NCBI GenBank assembly: GCA_023406895.1
Contig: JAEXTV010000019.1
Coordinates: forward strand, 92,723-156,722
Direction: 5' to 3'
DNA: 64,000 bases
Origin: Bacillota bacterium
GTDB taxonomy: Bacteria; Bacillota; Clostridia; Christensenellales; SZUA-584
Of this stretch, positions 8,221-17,440 are shown in pieces. How positions within the stretch are numbered: the stretch's first letter is position 1; each line of letters starts with the position of its first letter. The translations under genes were made by a program, and so were the position numbers. The notes below the pieces were generated by a model. The model was not told the DNA's origin and ran no database searches. It saw only the letters and a list, made by a program, of their open reading frames with translations.

Positions 8221-8496
8221 ATGGGGCTGGGCATAGACTTTTCAGTGGTGCTTTTCTTTGGGCTCGGCCTTGCGCTGCTCTATTTTACGGGATGGCTGCT
8301 GATCGCCCCCTTGAAATTTATCATGAAATTCATTGTCAGCGGATGCCTCGGTGCATTGCTGCTCGTCGTTTTAAACCTCGTCGGCGGCCTGTTCGGCATT
8401 ACCATCGCAATCAACCCACTGAGCGCACTGATTGCCGGGTATTTCGGGCTGCCGGGCATCATATTGCTGCTCGTTTTAAAACTCATTGTGATGTAA
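8221..8496 (+). CDS. BofA-family (pro-sigma-K processing inhibitor-like) membrane protein
   Basis: The 91-residue protein is almost entirely hydrophobic and ends with the family pattern GLFGITIAINPLSALIAGYF followed by a Gly-Pro-Gly turn and a last helix. In Bacillus, BofA sits in the forespore outer membrane and restrains the SpoIVFB protease that activates sigma-K; homologues occur widely in Clostridia. GGGAGG precedes the ATG at 8221, which defines the start within a longer open frame. It suggests a spore-forming lineage but does not prove sporulation here. Confidence 0.8.
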   Translation: MGLGIDFSVVLFFGLGLALLYFTGWLLIAPLKFIMKFIVSGCLGALLLVVLNLVGGLFGITIAINPLSALIAGYFGLPGIILLLVLKLIVM

Positions 8497-8566
8497 AAAA
8501 ACGCTTTAATAATGGCCCTGTCTTCATATACTAATCTCGGCAGTAATTTCTGAGGAGGGTGCCTTT

Positions 8567-8914
8567 TTGCGTTCTTTTAAATTTGCATTTCAAGGAATTT
8601 TGGAGGCTGTCCGTACCGAACACAATTTCCGGTTTATGCTCGCATTTTTCATGTTTGTGACGGCGGCGGGCACCATATTCGGCATCACGCGCGGCGAATG
8701 GATTGCGGTGCTTATCTGCTGCGGCGCGGTGCTGAGCATCGAGATTATAAATATGGCCGTCGAAGCGGCGGTTGATCTCGCCGTACACGGCGAAAACCCT
8801 CTCGCGAAAAAAGCCAAAGATGCGGCGGCGGGCGCATCGCTCGTGGTCTGTATTTTTGCGGCAGCCGTGGGGCTTATCATCTTTGTTCCGTATATGGCAG
8901 AACTGTTTCACTAA
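8567..8914 (+). CDS. dgkA: Diacylglycerol/undecaprenol kinase family protein
   Basis: The 115-residue protein has three membrane helices and the DgkA signature region: SIEIINMAVEAAVDL followed by AKKAKDAAAGAS, where the Glu, Asn and Asp residues bind ATP-Mg. In Gram-positive bacteria this small enzyme phosphorylates undecaprenol, recycling the lipid carrier of cell-wall synthesis. Translation starts at TTG 8567, with GAGGAGGG seven bases upstream and no better ATG. It lies 70 bp after the BofA-like gene in the same direction. Confidence 0.9.
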   Translation: MRSFKFAFQGILEAVRTEHNFRFMLAFFMFVTAAGTIFGITRGEWIAVLICCGAVLSIEIINMAVEAAVDLAVHGENPLAKKAKDAAAGASLVVCIFAAAVGLIIFVPYMAELFH

Positions 8915-9219
8915 AATCTCATATCATCGGGTCAAATAGCTATGTGATTCCGCCGGATAGGAACGCCCTCTTGTTATGTAGGGAGCGCAGCGGCGACATG
9001 CTCGAGGCAATACACCTCATGGAAAAACGCGTTTGGCTCGGTATCTCGATCTATCCGCTCCGCTTATCGGGGGTTGCGACACCAATGACACCGGGTTTCG
9101 GTTGCCGGTATCAGTAAGCTCCGCCTCTTCTGTGATACCCATCTTCCAATGAAACAGCGGGCTGCTATCTTAATTAAGCCAAGCAAGTTAAAAGGATTTA
9201 TGTTATATAAACTCTGCTT
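8915..9219. other. Intergenic region without recognisable genes
   Basis: About 300 bp between the kinase gene and the AraC promoter. No start with a ribosome binding site and no open frame of note on either strand; GC content is mixed. It could be decayed sequence. Confidence 0.4.
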
Positions 9220-9247
9220 TTGTCTTATTTTCCCGTTATGCTATAAT
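9220..9247 (+). promoter_or_regulatory. Promoter for the AraC/GyrI regulator gene
   Basis: TTGTCT and TATAAT separated by 16 bp; the ATG follows 31 bp after the -10 box. Confidence 0.6.
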
Positions 9248-9278
9248 AATAGTAATTAAAAGCGAAGGGATAACGCCT

Positions 9279-10178
9279 ATGGACTGGCTCAGCCGGCTTC
9301 AGAATGTGATTGAATACATTGAGCAGCATTTAACCGACGATCAGTATTGTTTAAATCTGAGCGCTCTCTCTAAGCAGGCATTCGCTTCCGAATACGAGTT
9401 TCAAAAGATTTTCAGCATTGTCACCGGAATCACCGCGGGTGAATATATCAGAAACCGAAAGCTGGCGTCAGCCGGTGAAGATATTTTATTAACCGATACA
9501 TCGATAATAAACATCGGTTTAAAATACGGCTATGAGACGGCAGAAAGCTTCACCAAAGCGTTTACGCGGTTTCATGGGACAACGCCTTTTCACGTAAGGA
9601 AAAGCGGAACCGGCGTGAAGCTGTATAACAAACTTAGCATACGATTGCAGATAGAGGGCGGTGCCACTCTTGATTACAGGATCGTCCGCCTTGGCAGTGT
9701 GAGAGTTTTGGCGAAGACCAAGGTGTTTCAGACGCAGTTGATTGAGGACAGACAAAAAACGGTCCCTGAGTATCTTAAAAAATGCGGCGAAGAGGGCTTA
9801 TACGATGTGCTTTTCAGCGCGAAGGATGACACCGCCTATTTTGCGGACGCTGTGCTGGGCATTCATGATAATGTGGGCTGTAAGCCGGACGGGAGCGAGT
9901 TTCGTATGAGCGTGGGCGTTGAATACAGCGGAAACACAGTGCCCGACAATTATGAGATCATCGAAATGCCCGAAGAGAAATGGCTTGTTTTTCGCTGCAT
10001 TGGCATGCGTCCCAAGGCGATTCAAAAGTTGTGGCACCAGATCTATATGGATTTCCTGCCGTCATCCGCCTACCGGATAAAAGAGTTCGGCACGCTTGAG
10101 GTCTGCCGAGAGGGGTTCCGCAACGCGGACGATGTGATCAGCGAATTATGGCTGCCGTTGGCCGACAGTAGAAGTTAA
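9279..10178 (+). CDS. AraC-family regulator with GyrI-like effector-binding domain
   Basis: Residues 1-110 hold two helix-turn-helix units of the AraC type (ALSKQAFASEYEFQKIF... and IINIGLKYGYETAESFTKAF, the second being the most conserved). Residues about 130-297 resemble the GyrI-like/effector-binding domain of Rob-type regulators, ending in EFGTLEVCR and ELWLPL. Such N-terminal-HTH proteins bind small amphipathic compounds and regulate efflux or stress genes. The ligand is unknown. The next gene in the same direction, an esterase lipoprotein about 100 bp downstream, is a possible target. Confidence 0.85.
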   Translation: MDWLSRLQNVIEYIEQHLTDDQYCLNLSALSKQAFASEYEFQKIFSIVTGITAGEYIRNRKLASAGEDILLTDTSIINIGLKYGYETAESFTKAFTRFHGTTPFHVRKSGTGVKLYNKLSIRLQIEGGATLDYRIVRLGSVRVLAKTKVFQTQLIEDRQKTVPEYLKKCGEEGLYDVLFSAKDDTAYFADAVLGIHDNVGCKPDGSEFRMSVGVEYSGNTVPDNYEIIEMPEEKWLVFRCIGMRPKAIQKLWHQIYMDFLPSSAYRIKEFGTLEVCREGFRNADDVISELWLPLADSRS

Positions 10179-10279
10179 GGAAGCAGACAAATTTGAGCAG
10201 AAAATGACAAGACCTGATGCAAGGTTATGCCGTAATATATATTGCGAAATTGACTTTAGGAAAATGGGGGAACAACACC

Positions 10280-11995
10280 GTGAAACGAATCATATGCTTA
10301 TGGATTGTCATTTGCCTGCTGACCGCATTGGTTTTTGTCGGCGGTTGCACTGCCGAGACAATGGCCGAGCCCATATCCGTTGTGAACGGCATGACGGATA
10401 CGGAGATATCGCAAGTTACTGCCGAAAAGACCGAGCTGGGAGAGAGCATCTCGCTTTATGATGAAGAAATCGGCGAAACCTATGAAATCACGCTGCTGAA
10501 AAGCACAGCGTACGACCCTTCAAAGACGGCTTCGTTTTATCTTGTTCAGGGAACAGAATTTAATGAGACGCAGATTAGAGCCCTCCGTGATTATCTCGCT
10601 GCAAACGCTCCGCAAACGCTGCTGGCGATTTTGGGCACCGGAAAAGATAAGAAATCGAAAGCGGCTGCAAAACGGGATTTTGTGGATAACGCCAAGGCGT
10701 ACGAAGACTTTATCGCCGATAACCTGCTGGGATGGGTATGCGAAACCTATGCGATCGACCGCATCGGCTTTGCGGGCTATGGAGACGCGGGCTATTTTGC
10801 GGCCTATATGCTTTACGGCAGAAACGCCGCGTCGAATTATCTGATTGTGAACCCGGAGATGAAAAAGACAACGGATAAAACGGACATCATCGCCAGAGAG
10901 GACGCCTTCCATACCGGGGGCCACACTTCGCTGAAGGCAAACGTCTGTGTGCTGCGTTCGGAGGATGACCAAAGCACCTTTGCATTTAAGGCGGCCGATA
11001 CATGGCTCAATGCATTGTCGGAACGTAAATATGACGGCCTGACCATAAGCAATGACGTGCTCGCTGGGTCGGGACATAACGTGATTGACTGCGAAGCGAT
11101 GCTTCGCGGGCTGTGTTATTTCAGCGGCAAAGAGTACGGTGAAAGCGAAGAGGCTTGTGTGGCGGCATCCAAGGCGATGACGCAGGCGGAGAAAGACAGC
11201 ATCACAGTCGGGAAGCTCTCGAAAGACCACGAATTTTACAATGAAGTGGTCGGGATTGACCCTGAATGCGCGGATTACATCAACGAGATATCCATTTACG
11301 ATCAGGAGACGGACGATACCTTTGTCGTGCACATATCTCTGCCGCCAAACTACGATGAAAGCAAAACGTATCCGCTCGTATTGATGACGGATGGCGTGTG
11401 GCGGCTGAGCGACCATCCCGAACTGCGCCCGTTGATGGTATCGGGCCAGGTGGAAGATGTCATATTGGTCAGCGTGGGCTATCCGAACGGCTACGATTAT
11501 ATCAAAATCAGAGAGCGCGATCTGCTGCAACAGCCGGATATCTATCTGCAGTTCCTGGTGGAAAACCTGATGCCGTACCTTTGCGAAACCTATCGTGTGG
11601 ACACCGGCAGAGTCACGCTGACCGGCCATTCCTACGGTGGCTATTGGAGCGTCTATGCGTTGTTCCACAGCGATACGATCGGTAAAAACACATTTGCGAA
11701 CTATTACATCGGCAGCCCGTCGTATCAGGCCAACACCAACAGAGCGTTGGCAACCGATTTTGACAATTGGTATTTTGAAAGGAACAAGACATTAAACTGC
11801 CGCGTTTACGTCACGGTGGGCGGCAAAGAGGAAGCGGGTTTCATCGGGCTGATTGAGCGTGGTGTGAACGGCATTGTCGAGCATGGCTACGAAGGTCTTC
11901 AGCTTGATTATGAGGTAATTGACGGATACGATCATAACACGGTTTTCAAGCCGTCAATAAAGAACACGCTTATAAAATTTTACGGCAAACAATAG
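10280..11995 (+). CDS. Two-domain alpha/beta-hydrolase (esterase D-like) lipoprotein
   Basis: The 571-residue protein has a lipoprotein signal with lipobox VGGC (Cys about 23) and two copies of an esterase-like domain. The C-terminal copy (about 330-571) has the nucleophile elbow GHSYGG with S451 and a candidate catalytic His at 552 (YDHNTV), like the putative-esterase/IroE family. In the N-terminal copy (about 50-310) the matching elbow reads GYGDAG, with D169 in place of Ser, so it is probably inactive. Starts at GTG 10280 after GGGGGA. The substrate is unknown; siderophore or acyl esters are possible. Confidence 0.8.
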   Translation: MKRIICLWIVICLLTALVFVGGCTAETMAEPISVVNGMTDTEISQVTAEKTELGESISLYDEEIGETYEITLLKSTAYDPSKTASFYLVQGTEFNETQIRALRDYLAANAPQTLLAILGTGKDKKSKAAAKRDFVDNAKAYEDFIADNLLGWVCETYAIDRIGFAGYGDAGYFAAYMLYGRNAASNYLIVNPEMKKTTDKTDIIAREDAFHTGGHTSLKANVCVLRSEDDQSTFAFKAADTWLNALSERKYDGLTISNDVLAGSGHNVIDCEAMLRGLCYFSGKEYGESEEACVAASKAMTQAEKDSITVGKLSKDHEFYNEVVGIDPECADYINEISIYDQETDDTFVVHISLPPNYDESKTYPLVLMTDGVWRLSDHPELRPLMVSGQVEDVILVSVGYPNGYDYIKIRERDLLQQPDIYLQFLVENLMPYLCETYRVDTGRVTLTGHSYGGYWSVYALFHSDTIGKNTFANYYIGSPSYQANTNRALATDFDNWYFERNKTLNCRVYVTVGGKEEAGFIGLIERGVNGIVEHGYEGLQLDYEVIDGYDHNTVFKPSIKNTLIKFYGKQ

Positions 11996-12116
11996 CGAAT
12001 GCGGGCCTTAACCAGAACCGGCTCTGCGTTCCCGGTTGAGTTAATTCGCCAACAAAGCGATCCTCTATAATGAGATGTCCGCGAGGCGACTGAGGCGCGA
12101 TCGTTTGTAGAATAAG

Positions 12117-12155
12117 AAAATCCCATGTTCAAAGAGATTTGACATGGGATTTTTC
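12117..12155. terminator. Bidirectional terminator
   Basis: AAAATCCCATGT pairs with ACATGGGATTTT around a 13-base loop, with T tracts on both strands. It lies between the convergent esterase and CNNM/CorC genes. A second, weaker dyad (GGTCAA/TTGACC) lies at about 12218-12243. Confidence 0.75.
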
Positions 12156-12261
12156 GATTTCCTGTTATGTCACTTTGCTTCTCACGGCGCAGTGACGTTC
12201 GTGCAACGATAGGGTTTTTGGTCAAGCCAGTCCGTTTGACCGGTCTTTTGCGTTCGTACAG

Positions 12262-13605
12262 CTAAGCTTCGTCCGAATGCTGCCGCGGCTTTTCGGTTAA
12301 ATAGACGACAGCGCTCTCGAGCCGGTGATCTTTAATCATCGTCACTTTAATAGTCAGGCCGAATTCCTCGAGCTCCGGTGTTGAGCCGTCGGCGGGTATG
12401 GTGCCAAGTATGCCGAACACGAGCCCGCCGAAGGTTTCGTATTCGTCTTCGGGCAGCAGAACGCCGAGCTCCTTTGAAACCTTATCCAGCGAGGCCGCAC
12501 CGCTTAAGCGCCACGTGTTGGAATCAATCCGCTCGATCAGCGGCGATTCGGCAGGCACGGTTAAGTCGTCCTCAAGATCACCCACAAGCTGCTCCAAAAG
12601 ATCATACATCGTAATGATGCCGCTCATGCCGCCGTGCTCGTCCAGCACCACGGCAAAATGATTGCGGCTCTTTTTCATGTTGCGGAACAGCACATCGGCG
12701 CGCACGGTCTCCGGCACGAAATAGGCGCTTTTGACCGCGCTGCTCATCACCGAAGCGCGGCTTTTGTCTTTAAGCCGGAAATAATCCTTGGCATTGAGCA
12801 CACCGATAATGTTATCGGGACTTTCCGCACAGACAGGGTACATGGAATGGCGGCTCTGAATGATGGTCTGCTCCCACTGATCATCCGTCTCATCCAGCCA
12901 AAGCAGAGAGACTTCTGTGCGGTGCGTCATAATTTCATCTGCGCTCGTATCGTTAAATTCAAAGATGTTTTGTATAAAATCCTTTTCATCCGGCTGTATG
13001 GCGCCTTTTTCGCTGCCTGCGTCCACCATTAGCAATATCTCTTCCTCGGTGATCTCTTCATCGCTGCTGTGCGGGTTGATGCCGAATAGGCGCAGGATAC
13101 CGTTGGCAGATACCGTGAGCAGCCAGACGACGGGTGCGAAGATTTTAGAGATGATATAGACCAGCAAAGACAGCGATAGTGCCAGCTTCTCCGCTTTCTT
13201 CATCCCGATGCGCTTGGGGACGAGCTCACCGAGGGTGACCGTAAAGTAAGTCAGCAGCAGTGTGATGATCACGACAGAGATCGTGCCGAGCACGGCCGGC
13301 GAGATATTGACGCCGATGCCAAGGAGCCCCGCCGCAAGCCGGTCGGAAAAGTTCTGCGCGGCAAAAGCGCTGCCCAAAAGGTTCACAAGCGTGATGCCGA
13401 TTTGTATCGTCGCGAGAAAACGCGCGGGCTGCATCGTCAGCTTTGTGAGCCGAATAGCGCGTTTGTCTCCCGCCGCCGCCATTTTTGCCACTTTGTTGTC
13501 GTTGATGCTGATGATCGCAATCTCGGCGCACGCAAAAAGTGCATTGATAAAGATCAAAACAACCTGTAATACGATTTGCCCAAATATCGGGTCACTGTCG
13601 TTCAA
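12262..13605 (-). CDS. CNNM/CorC (HlyC) family transporter-associated protein
   Basis: The 447-residue protein has an N-terminal CNNM membrane domain of about four helices (about 5-190), a pair of CBS domains (about 205-330, containing MTHRTEV and VVLDEHGGMSGIITMYDLLE) and a C-terminal CorC/HlyC domain (about 345-435, with ETFGGLVFG). These proteins act in Mg2+ or other cation export; the CBS pair binds adenine nucleotides. The start is set at TTG 13605 because GGAGG lies eight bases before it; a TTG ten codons upstream lacks a site. A TTGTTT-17-TATAAT promoter lies at 13688-13716. Confidence 0.9.
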   Translation of the reverse strand: MNDSDPIFGQIVLQVVLIFINALFACAEIAIISINDNKVAKMAAAGDKRAIRLTKLTMQPARFLATIQIGITLVNLLGSAFAAQNFSDRLAAGLLGIGVNISPAVLGTISVVIITLLLTYFTVTLGELVPKRIGMKKAEKLALSLSLLVYIISKIFAPVVWLLTVSANGILRLFGINPHSSDEEITEEEILLMVDAGSEKGAIQPDEKDFIQNIFEFNDTSADEIMTHRTEVSLLWLDETDDQWEQTIIQSRHSMYPVCAESPDNIIGVLNAKDYFRLKDKSRASVMSSAVKSAYFVPETVRADVLFRNMKKSRNHFAVVLDEHGGMSGIITMYDLLEQLVGDLEDDLTVPAESPLIERIDSNTWRLSGAASLDKVSKELGVLLPEDEYETFGGLVFGILGTIPADGSTPELEEFGLTIKVTMIKDHRLESAVVYLTEKPRQHSDEA

Positions 13606-13687
13606 AAAATATACCTCCAGAGACGGATCGTCCAAAGAGACGGCACAGAGCCATCGGCTCGAGAGATCCCTTCCTTATTCTAAAGGA

Positions 13688-13716
13688 ATTATACTGTATT
13701 GATGCAGGCAAAACAA
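13688..13716 (-). promoter_or_regulatory. Promoter for the CNNM/CorC gene
   Basis: TTGTTT and TATAAT on the minus strand with a 17-bp spacer, 82 bp before the start. Confidence 0.6.
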
Positions 13717-13879
13717 TCAAAAACAATCATGATGAGAAATTTGTTGACCAATGAGATTGACCGGGCAGACTGATATCGTCAATATGTGTATCATTTTGCG
13801 TCTTGCGGCAGGCAGTTATCCCGAAAATGGAAGGCTTTTTGAACATATGAAAACGTGTGTTTTAAACGTATTTTTATGC

Positions 13880-13908
13880 TTGCTTTTTGTGATATCGCGT
13901 GTTAGAAT
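13880..13908 (+). promoter_or_regulatory. Promoter for secG
   Basis: TTGCTT and TAGAAT with a 17-bp spacer; the -10 box ends 30 bp before the secG ATG. Confidence 0.55.
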
Positions 13909-13938
13909 ACTCGTGCTGTAGATTTTTAGGAGGTAGCA

Positions 13939-14328
13939 ATGGACGGTTTTGTGAGTGTCTTAGTGCTTGTCATCGAGATAATCCTTTGTTTGTTCTCTTT
14001 GTTCATGATCGCTGTGGTGCTGCTGCAGTCCGGTAAGAGCGCCGGGTTGTCGGGCGATATCGCTGGCGGTGCCGAAACTTTTCTCGGAAAGAGCAAGGCG
14101 AAGAGCTATGAAGGTAAGCTGAAGAAACTGACGAAGGTGGCAGCTGTAGGCATTATGGTGCTGGCTGTTGCACTTGTGTTGATTCAGGTGTATGTTGTGC
14201 CGAATGGCACCGGTACCACGAACGCGACGCCCACGGCAACGCCGACGGCTCAGGTGTCAGATGATGCGGCTGCATCGCCGAGCGCAGGGAATGTGGAATC
14301 CACGCCGACGGTATCGCCGGCTGAGTAA
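13939..14328 (+). CDS. secG: Preprotein translocase subunit SecG
   Basis: SecG is the small auxiliary subunit of the SecYEG channel. The 129-residue protein has two membrane helices (about 5-30 and 72-90) around the conserved loop LLQSGKSAGLSG and the AETFLG motif. It carries an unusual C-terminal extension of about 35 residues rich in Thr, Ala, Pro and Ser, beyond the roughly 75-90 residues of typical SecG. AGGAGG precedes the ATG. The order secG, rnr, smpB, ssrA is the usual one in Firmicutes, although a terminator separates secG from rnr here. Confidence 0.92.
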   Translation: MDGFVSVLVLVIEIILCLFSLFMIAVVLLQSGKSAGLSGDIAGGAETFLGKSKAKSYEGKLKKLTKVAAVGIMVLAVALVLIQVYVVPNGTGTTNATPTATPTAQVSDDAAASPSAGNVESTPTVSPAE

Positions 14329-14343
14329 ACATTTTGCTCTTGC

Positions 14344-14378
14344 AACGCCTTTCCGAAATCGACGGAAGGGCGTTTTTT
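14344..14378 (+). terminator. Terminator after secG
   Basis: AACGCCTTTCCG pairs with CGGAAGGGCGTT around a seven-base loop, followed by TTTT. Confidence 0.85.
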
Positions 14379-14449
14379 AATGGATGCCGCTCAGAAAGAT
14401 TCGCTTTTTGGGTAAGATAAAAGGGAATATATTTGTTTAGGAGAGAGAT

Positions 14450-16519
14450 TTGGAATTAACGGAATTAATCATTGATGAATTGAATAAATCGGGCAGGAAG
14501 GTCGATTTCGATGAACTCATGAAAAATCTGCCGGGGAGCCCGGCGGAATGCCGGGACGCGGTGAATACGCTGGTGGCTCAAGGCAGAGTGATCCGCTCGC
14601 CCAAGGGAAAGCTGTTTTTGCCCGGCCGGTTCGATTTTTATACAGGCCGGCTTGATGTCAAACGCTCGGGGTTTGGATTCCTGCTTAACGAGCAGGGCGA
14701 TATTTTTGTAGCCGCTGAAAATAAGGGCGGTGCAATGAATGGCGATCTCGTGGTGGTTCGGCTGCTTTCGCAGGCTGAGACCGACAGACGGCGCGAGGGT
14801 GAAGTCGTTGAAATCATCGAAGAGAAAACAAAACGGGTTGTCGGCACACTCGTCGGGCGGTATGTATCGCCCGACGACGACAGGCTCGATGAGGTGTTCA
14901 TATCCCGTAACGACCTAGGCGGTGCGGCAAGCGGCCAAAAGGTGGTTGTGGAAATCAAAAAGCGCGGCATCGGAGAGCGCAGCGCCGAAGGGCGCGTGAC
15001 CGAGGTGCTTGGGACCGCGGGTGTGGCGGGTGTGGAACTCAAAAGCCTGATTCGTCAATACGATCTGCCCGAAGCGTTTCCGGCTGATGTGGAGACTGAA
15101 GCACAGCGATCATCCGAATTTATCATCGATGCGACGGACCGCGAGGATTTGCGCGGGCTGAATATATTCACGATAGACGGCGCCGACGCGAAGGATCTAG
15201 ATGATGCGGTGTCGATCAAGAAGCTCGACGGCGGCTATGAGCTCGGCGTGCATATCGCGGATGTGGCGCAATATGTGAAAGAGGGCAGCAAACTCGATAA
15301 AGAAGCGTTCAAACGCGGCACGAGCGTGTATCTGGCGGATACCGTAATTCCGATGCTCCCCAAGGCGCTGTCTAACGGCGCATGCTCGCTCTCGGAGGGG
15401 ACCGACAAGTTAACGCTTTCGTGCTTCATGAAGATTGACGCGCAGGGCAGCGTGAACGAGGCGCGCGTGGCGCAGACGGTGATCCATTCGAAACACAGGC
15501 TCACATACAACGATGTGAACAAGATATTTGACGGCGGCAACGACGCGCTGGAGCACGAATATGCGGATATACTTTCTGACCTGCTCGAGATGAAGGAACT
15601 CGCCGCAAAGCTGCGTATCCGGCGTGAGGAGAAAGGCAGCATCGATTTTGAGCTCGATGAAACGGCGTTTAAGTACGATGCCGAGGGACGCGTGATCGGT
15701 GTGGGGCCGCGCACGCGCGGCGATGCCGAGAAGCTCATTGAGGAGTTTATGCTCGCCGCTAACAAATCGGTGGCCGAGATGTATTTCTGGCGCGATATCC
15801 CGTTTGTGTACCGCGTCCACGAGCAGCCTGATGAAGAAAAGATGCGAAACTTCGCTGCGTTCTACGCCAACTTCGGCAAGATAAAGGGCAAGATTGACAA
15901 CGTGCGCCCGAAGCTGCTGCAGGGTATTCTCGAGGATGTCAAGGGCAAGCCGCATGAGAACATCATCAATCAAATCATGCTGCGCAGCCTCAAAAAAGCG
16001 GAATACAGCCCCGAATGCAAGGGGCATTTCGGGCTCAGCTTTCAGTATTACTGCCATTTCACGTCGCCGATCCGACGCTACCCTGATTTGATGGTGCACC
16101 GCATCATCAAGCGTGATTTGAACGGGCGGCTTAACGCCAAGGCGATAGAGGCACTCGCGGTGACGGTGGACAACGCATCGCGGCAGTCGAGCCTGCGTGA
16201 GCGCGCGGCGATGGAAGCGGAACGCGCGGTGGACGACATGAAAAAGGCCGAGTATATGTTCGGAAAAGAGGGGCAGGAGTTTGACGGGATCATCAGCGGT
16301 GTATCAAGGAATGTCATATTTGTACAGCTTGACAATACGGTGGAGGGTGTGATACCATTATCATCCCTGCAAGATGATTACTATGTTTACAACGAAAAAC
16401 TGTACTGTGTAATCGGTGAGAGGACACGGCGCAAGCTCAGCATGGGCGACGAAATGCGCGTGCGATTGGAGAGCGTGAGCGTGTATCCGCCGCGCATCGA
16501 GTTCACGCCTGTGCCTTAA
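14450..16519 (+). CDS. rnr: Ribonuclease R
   Basis: RNase R is a processive 3'-5' exoribonuclease that degrades structured RNA and, with tmRNA-SmpB, defective mRNAs. The 689-residue protein shows an N-terminal winged-helix part, cold-shock/OB domains (about 60-215), the catalytic RNB domain with the Asp cluster DGADAKDLDDA at about 243-253, and a C-terminal S1 domain (about 610-685). The lysine-rich tail of the E. coli enzyme is absent, as in other Gram-positives. Start is TTG 14450 with AGGAGAG. It lies 21 bp before smpB, forming one unit with it. Confidence 0.95.
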   Translation: MELTELIIDELNKSGRKVDFDELMKNLPGSPAECRDAVNTLVAQGRVIRSPKGKLFLPGRFDFYTGRLDVKRSGFGFLLNEQGDIFVAAENKGGAMNGDLVVVRLLSQAETDRRREGEVVEIIEEKTKRVVGTLVGRYVSPDDDRLDEVFISRNDLGGAASGQKVVVEIKKRGIGERSAEGRVTEVLGTAGVAGVELKSLIRQYDLPEAFPADVETEAQRSSEFIIDATDREDLRGLNIFTIDGADAKDLDDAVSIKKLDGGYELGVHIADVAQYVKEGSKLDKEAFKRGTSVYLADTVIPMLPKALSNGACSLSEGTDKLTLSCFMKIDAQGSVNEARVAQTVIHSKHRLTYNDVNKIFDGGNDALEHEYADILSDLLEMKELAAKLRIRREEKGSIDFELDETAFKYDAEGRVIGVGPRTRGDAEKLIEEFMLAANKSVAEMYFWRDIPFVYRVHEQPDEEKMRNFAAFYANFGKIKGKIDNVRPKLLQGILEDVKGKPHENIINQIMLRSLKKAEYSPECKGHFGLSFQYYCHFTSPIRRYPDLMVHRIIKRDLNGRLNAKAIEALAVTVDNASRQSSLRERAAMEAERAVDDMKKAEYMFGKEGQEFDGIISGVSRNVIFVQLDNTVEGVIPLSSLQDDYYVYNEKLYCVIGERTRRKLSMGDEMRVRLESVSVYPPRIEFTPVP

Positions 16520-16540
16520 AGGCAATTGGAGAGTGGTTTT

Positions 16541-16999
16541 GTGAGCGACGGGGTTAAGATATTAATAAAGAATAAAAAAGCGTATCATGAATATTTTATA
16601 GAAGAGACGTACGAGGCAGGGATTGCGCTGGTCGGCAGCGAAGTTAAATCCATACGCGGCGGCAAGGCAAACATCAGGGAAGCGTTCGTGCGCATAAAGG
16701 ATGGGCAGGCACTAATTCAAGGTATGCACATCAGCCCGTATGAGAAGGGCAGTGTTTTTAACGAAGACCCGATGCGTGAGAGAAAGCTGCTGCTGCACAA
16801 ACGCGAGATTGTGAAGATGCACAGCACTGTAACACAACAAGGGCTGACGCTGGTACCCCTCTCGGTGTACTTGAAAAAAGGCCTTGTCAAGATGGAAATC
16901 GGCGTGGCGCGCGGCAAGAAGCTGTACGACAAACGGCAGAGCATCGCCGAGCGTGATGCCCAGAGGAAAAAGGAACAGGCCACAAAGCTGGCCAGATAA
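16541..16999 (+). CDS. smpB: SsrA-binding protein SmpB
   Basis: SmpB binds the tRNA-like part of tmRNA and brings it to stalled ribosomes. The 152-residue protein has the conserved N-terminal NKKAYHEYFIEETYEAGI, then GSEVKSIRGGKANI and the basic C-terminal KKLYDKR followed by a Lys/Arg-rich tail that mimics mRNA. GTG 16541 is preferred over TTG 16526 because GGAGAG lies seven bases before it and the protein then starts as expected. The tmRNA gene follows 34 bp downstream. Confidence 0.95.
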   Translation: MSDGVKILIKNKKAYHEYFIEETYEAGIALVGSEVKSIRGGKANIREAFVRIKDGQALIQGMHISPYEKGSVFNEDPMRERKLLLHKREIVKMHSTVTQQGLTLVPLSVYLKKGLVKMEIGVARGKKLYDKRQSIAERDAQRKKEQATKLAR

Positions 17000-17033
17000 T
17001 TTCGGCACAACAAGCTCGTTTGAGCTTCACCGT

Positions 17034-17396
17034 GGGGGCGTATTTGGCTTTCGACGGGGGTTTGCCGGAATCGGATAAGCGGGTCGCAGTCCCGGAGTGC
17101 TGCGTTAAAAAGCCGGACCTAAATTTTAGTTGCAGATAAAACTGAACTAGCTTACGCTGCCTAAGGCAGTGTAATGCCCTGCCGGTGGCACCCTAATCGC
17201 CGGGGCCAGGGTATCATTAACTAGGGGAACCGCCCTTGCAAAGCTTTGAGCTTGGGAGAGGATTATGAAGCTACCGCGCGCTTGCCCTGCACAGGGGGAC
17301 TTGCGAGTGCGGGAAATTTTAAACCCTGAGCTGCACCCGGAGAAAATCTGGTTTTGGGACTTTCGGACAGGGGTTCGACTCCCCTCGCCTCCACCA
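17034..17396 (+). ncRNA. ssrA: Transfer-messenger RNA (tmRNA)
   Basis: The 5' end GGGGGCG pairs with CGCCTCC near the 3' end to form the acceptor stem; the T arm GGGGTTCGACTCCCC and encoded CCA (17394-17396) close the tRNA-like domain. The tag reading frame GCA GAT AAA ACT GAA CTA GCT TAC GCT GCC TAA at 17132-17164 encodes ADKTELAYAA, with the expected hydrophobic YAA-like degradation end. Several pseudoknot-forming G/C blocks follow. It lies directly after smpB. Its last bases are repeated downstream (18844 and 18994). Confidence 0.97.
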
Positions 17397-17397
17397 A
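17377..17397 (+). repeat. ssrA 3'-end repeat, copy 1 (candidate attachment site, inside tmRNA)
   Basis: This 21-bp stretch is the 3' end of tmRNA through CCA plus one A. It is repeated exactly at 18994-19014 and over its last 14 bp at 18844-18857. The 3' end of ssrA is a well-known target of integrases, so this is the candidate left end of an integrated segment. Confidence 0.7.
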
Positions 17398-17402
17398 AAT
17401 AG

Positions 17403-17426
17403 AAATCGGGCTTGTCCCGATTTTTT
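17403..17426 (+). terminator. Terminator after ssrA
   Basis: AAATCGGG and CCCGATTT around CTTGT, ending in six T residues, seven bases after the tmRNA CCA. Confidence 0.85.
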
Positions 17427-17440
17427 ATTTTGGTGATGGA

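Noticed and set aside
10520..11668. 382-codon antisense frame inside the esterase lipoprotein gene
   Set aside because: Shadow of a long GC-biased coding region; no ribosome binding site and no protein-like domains.
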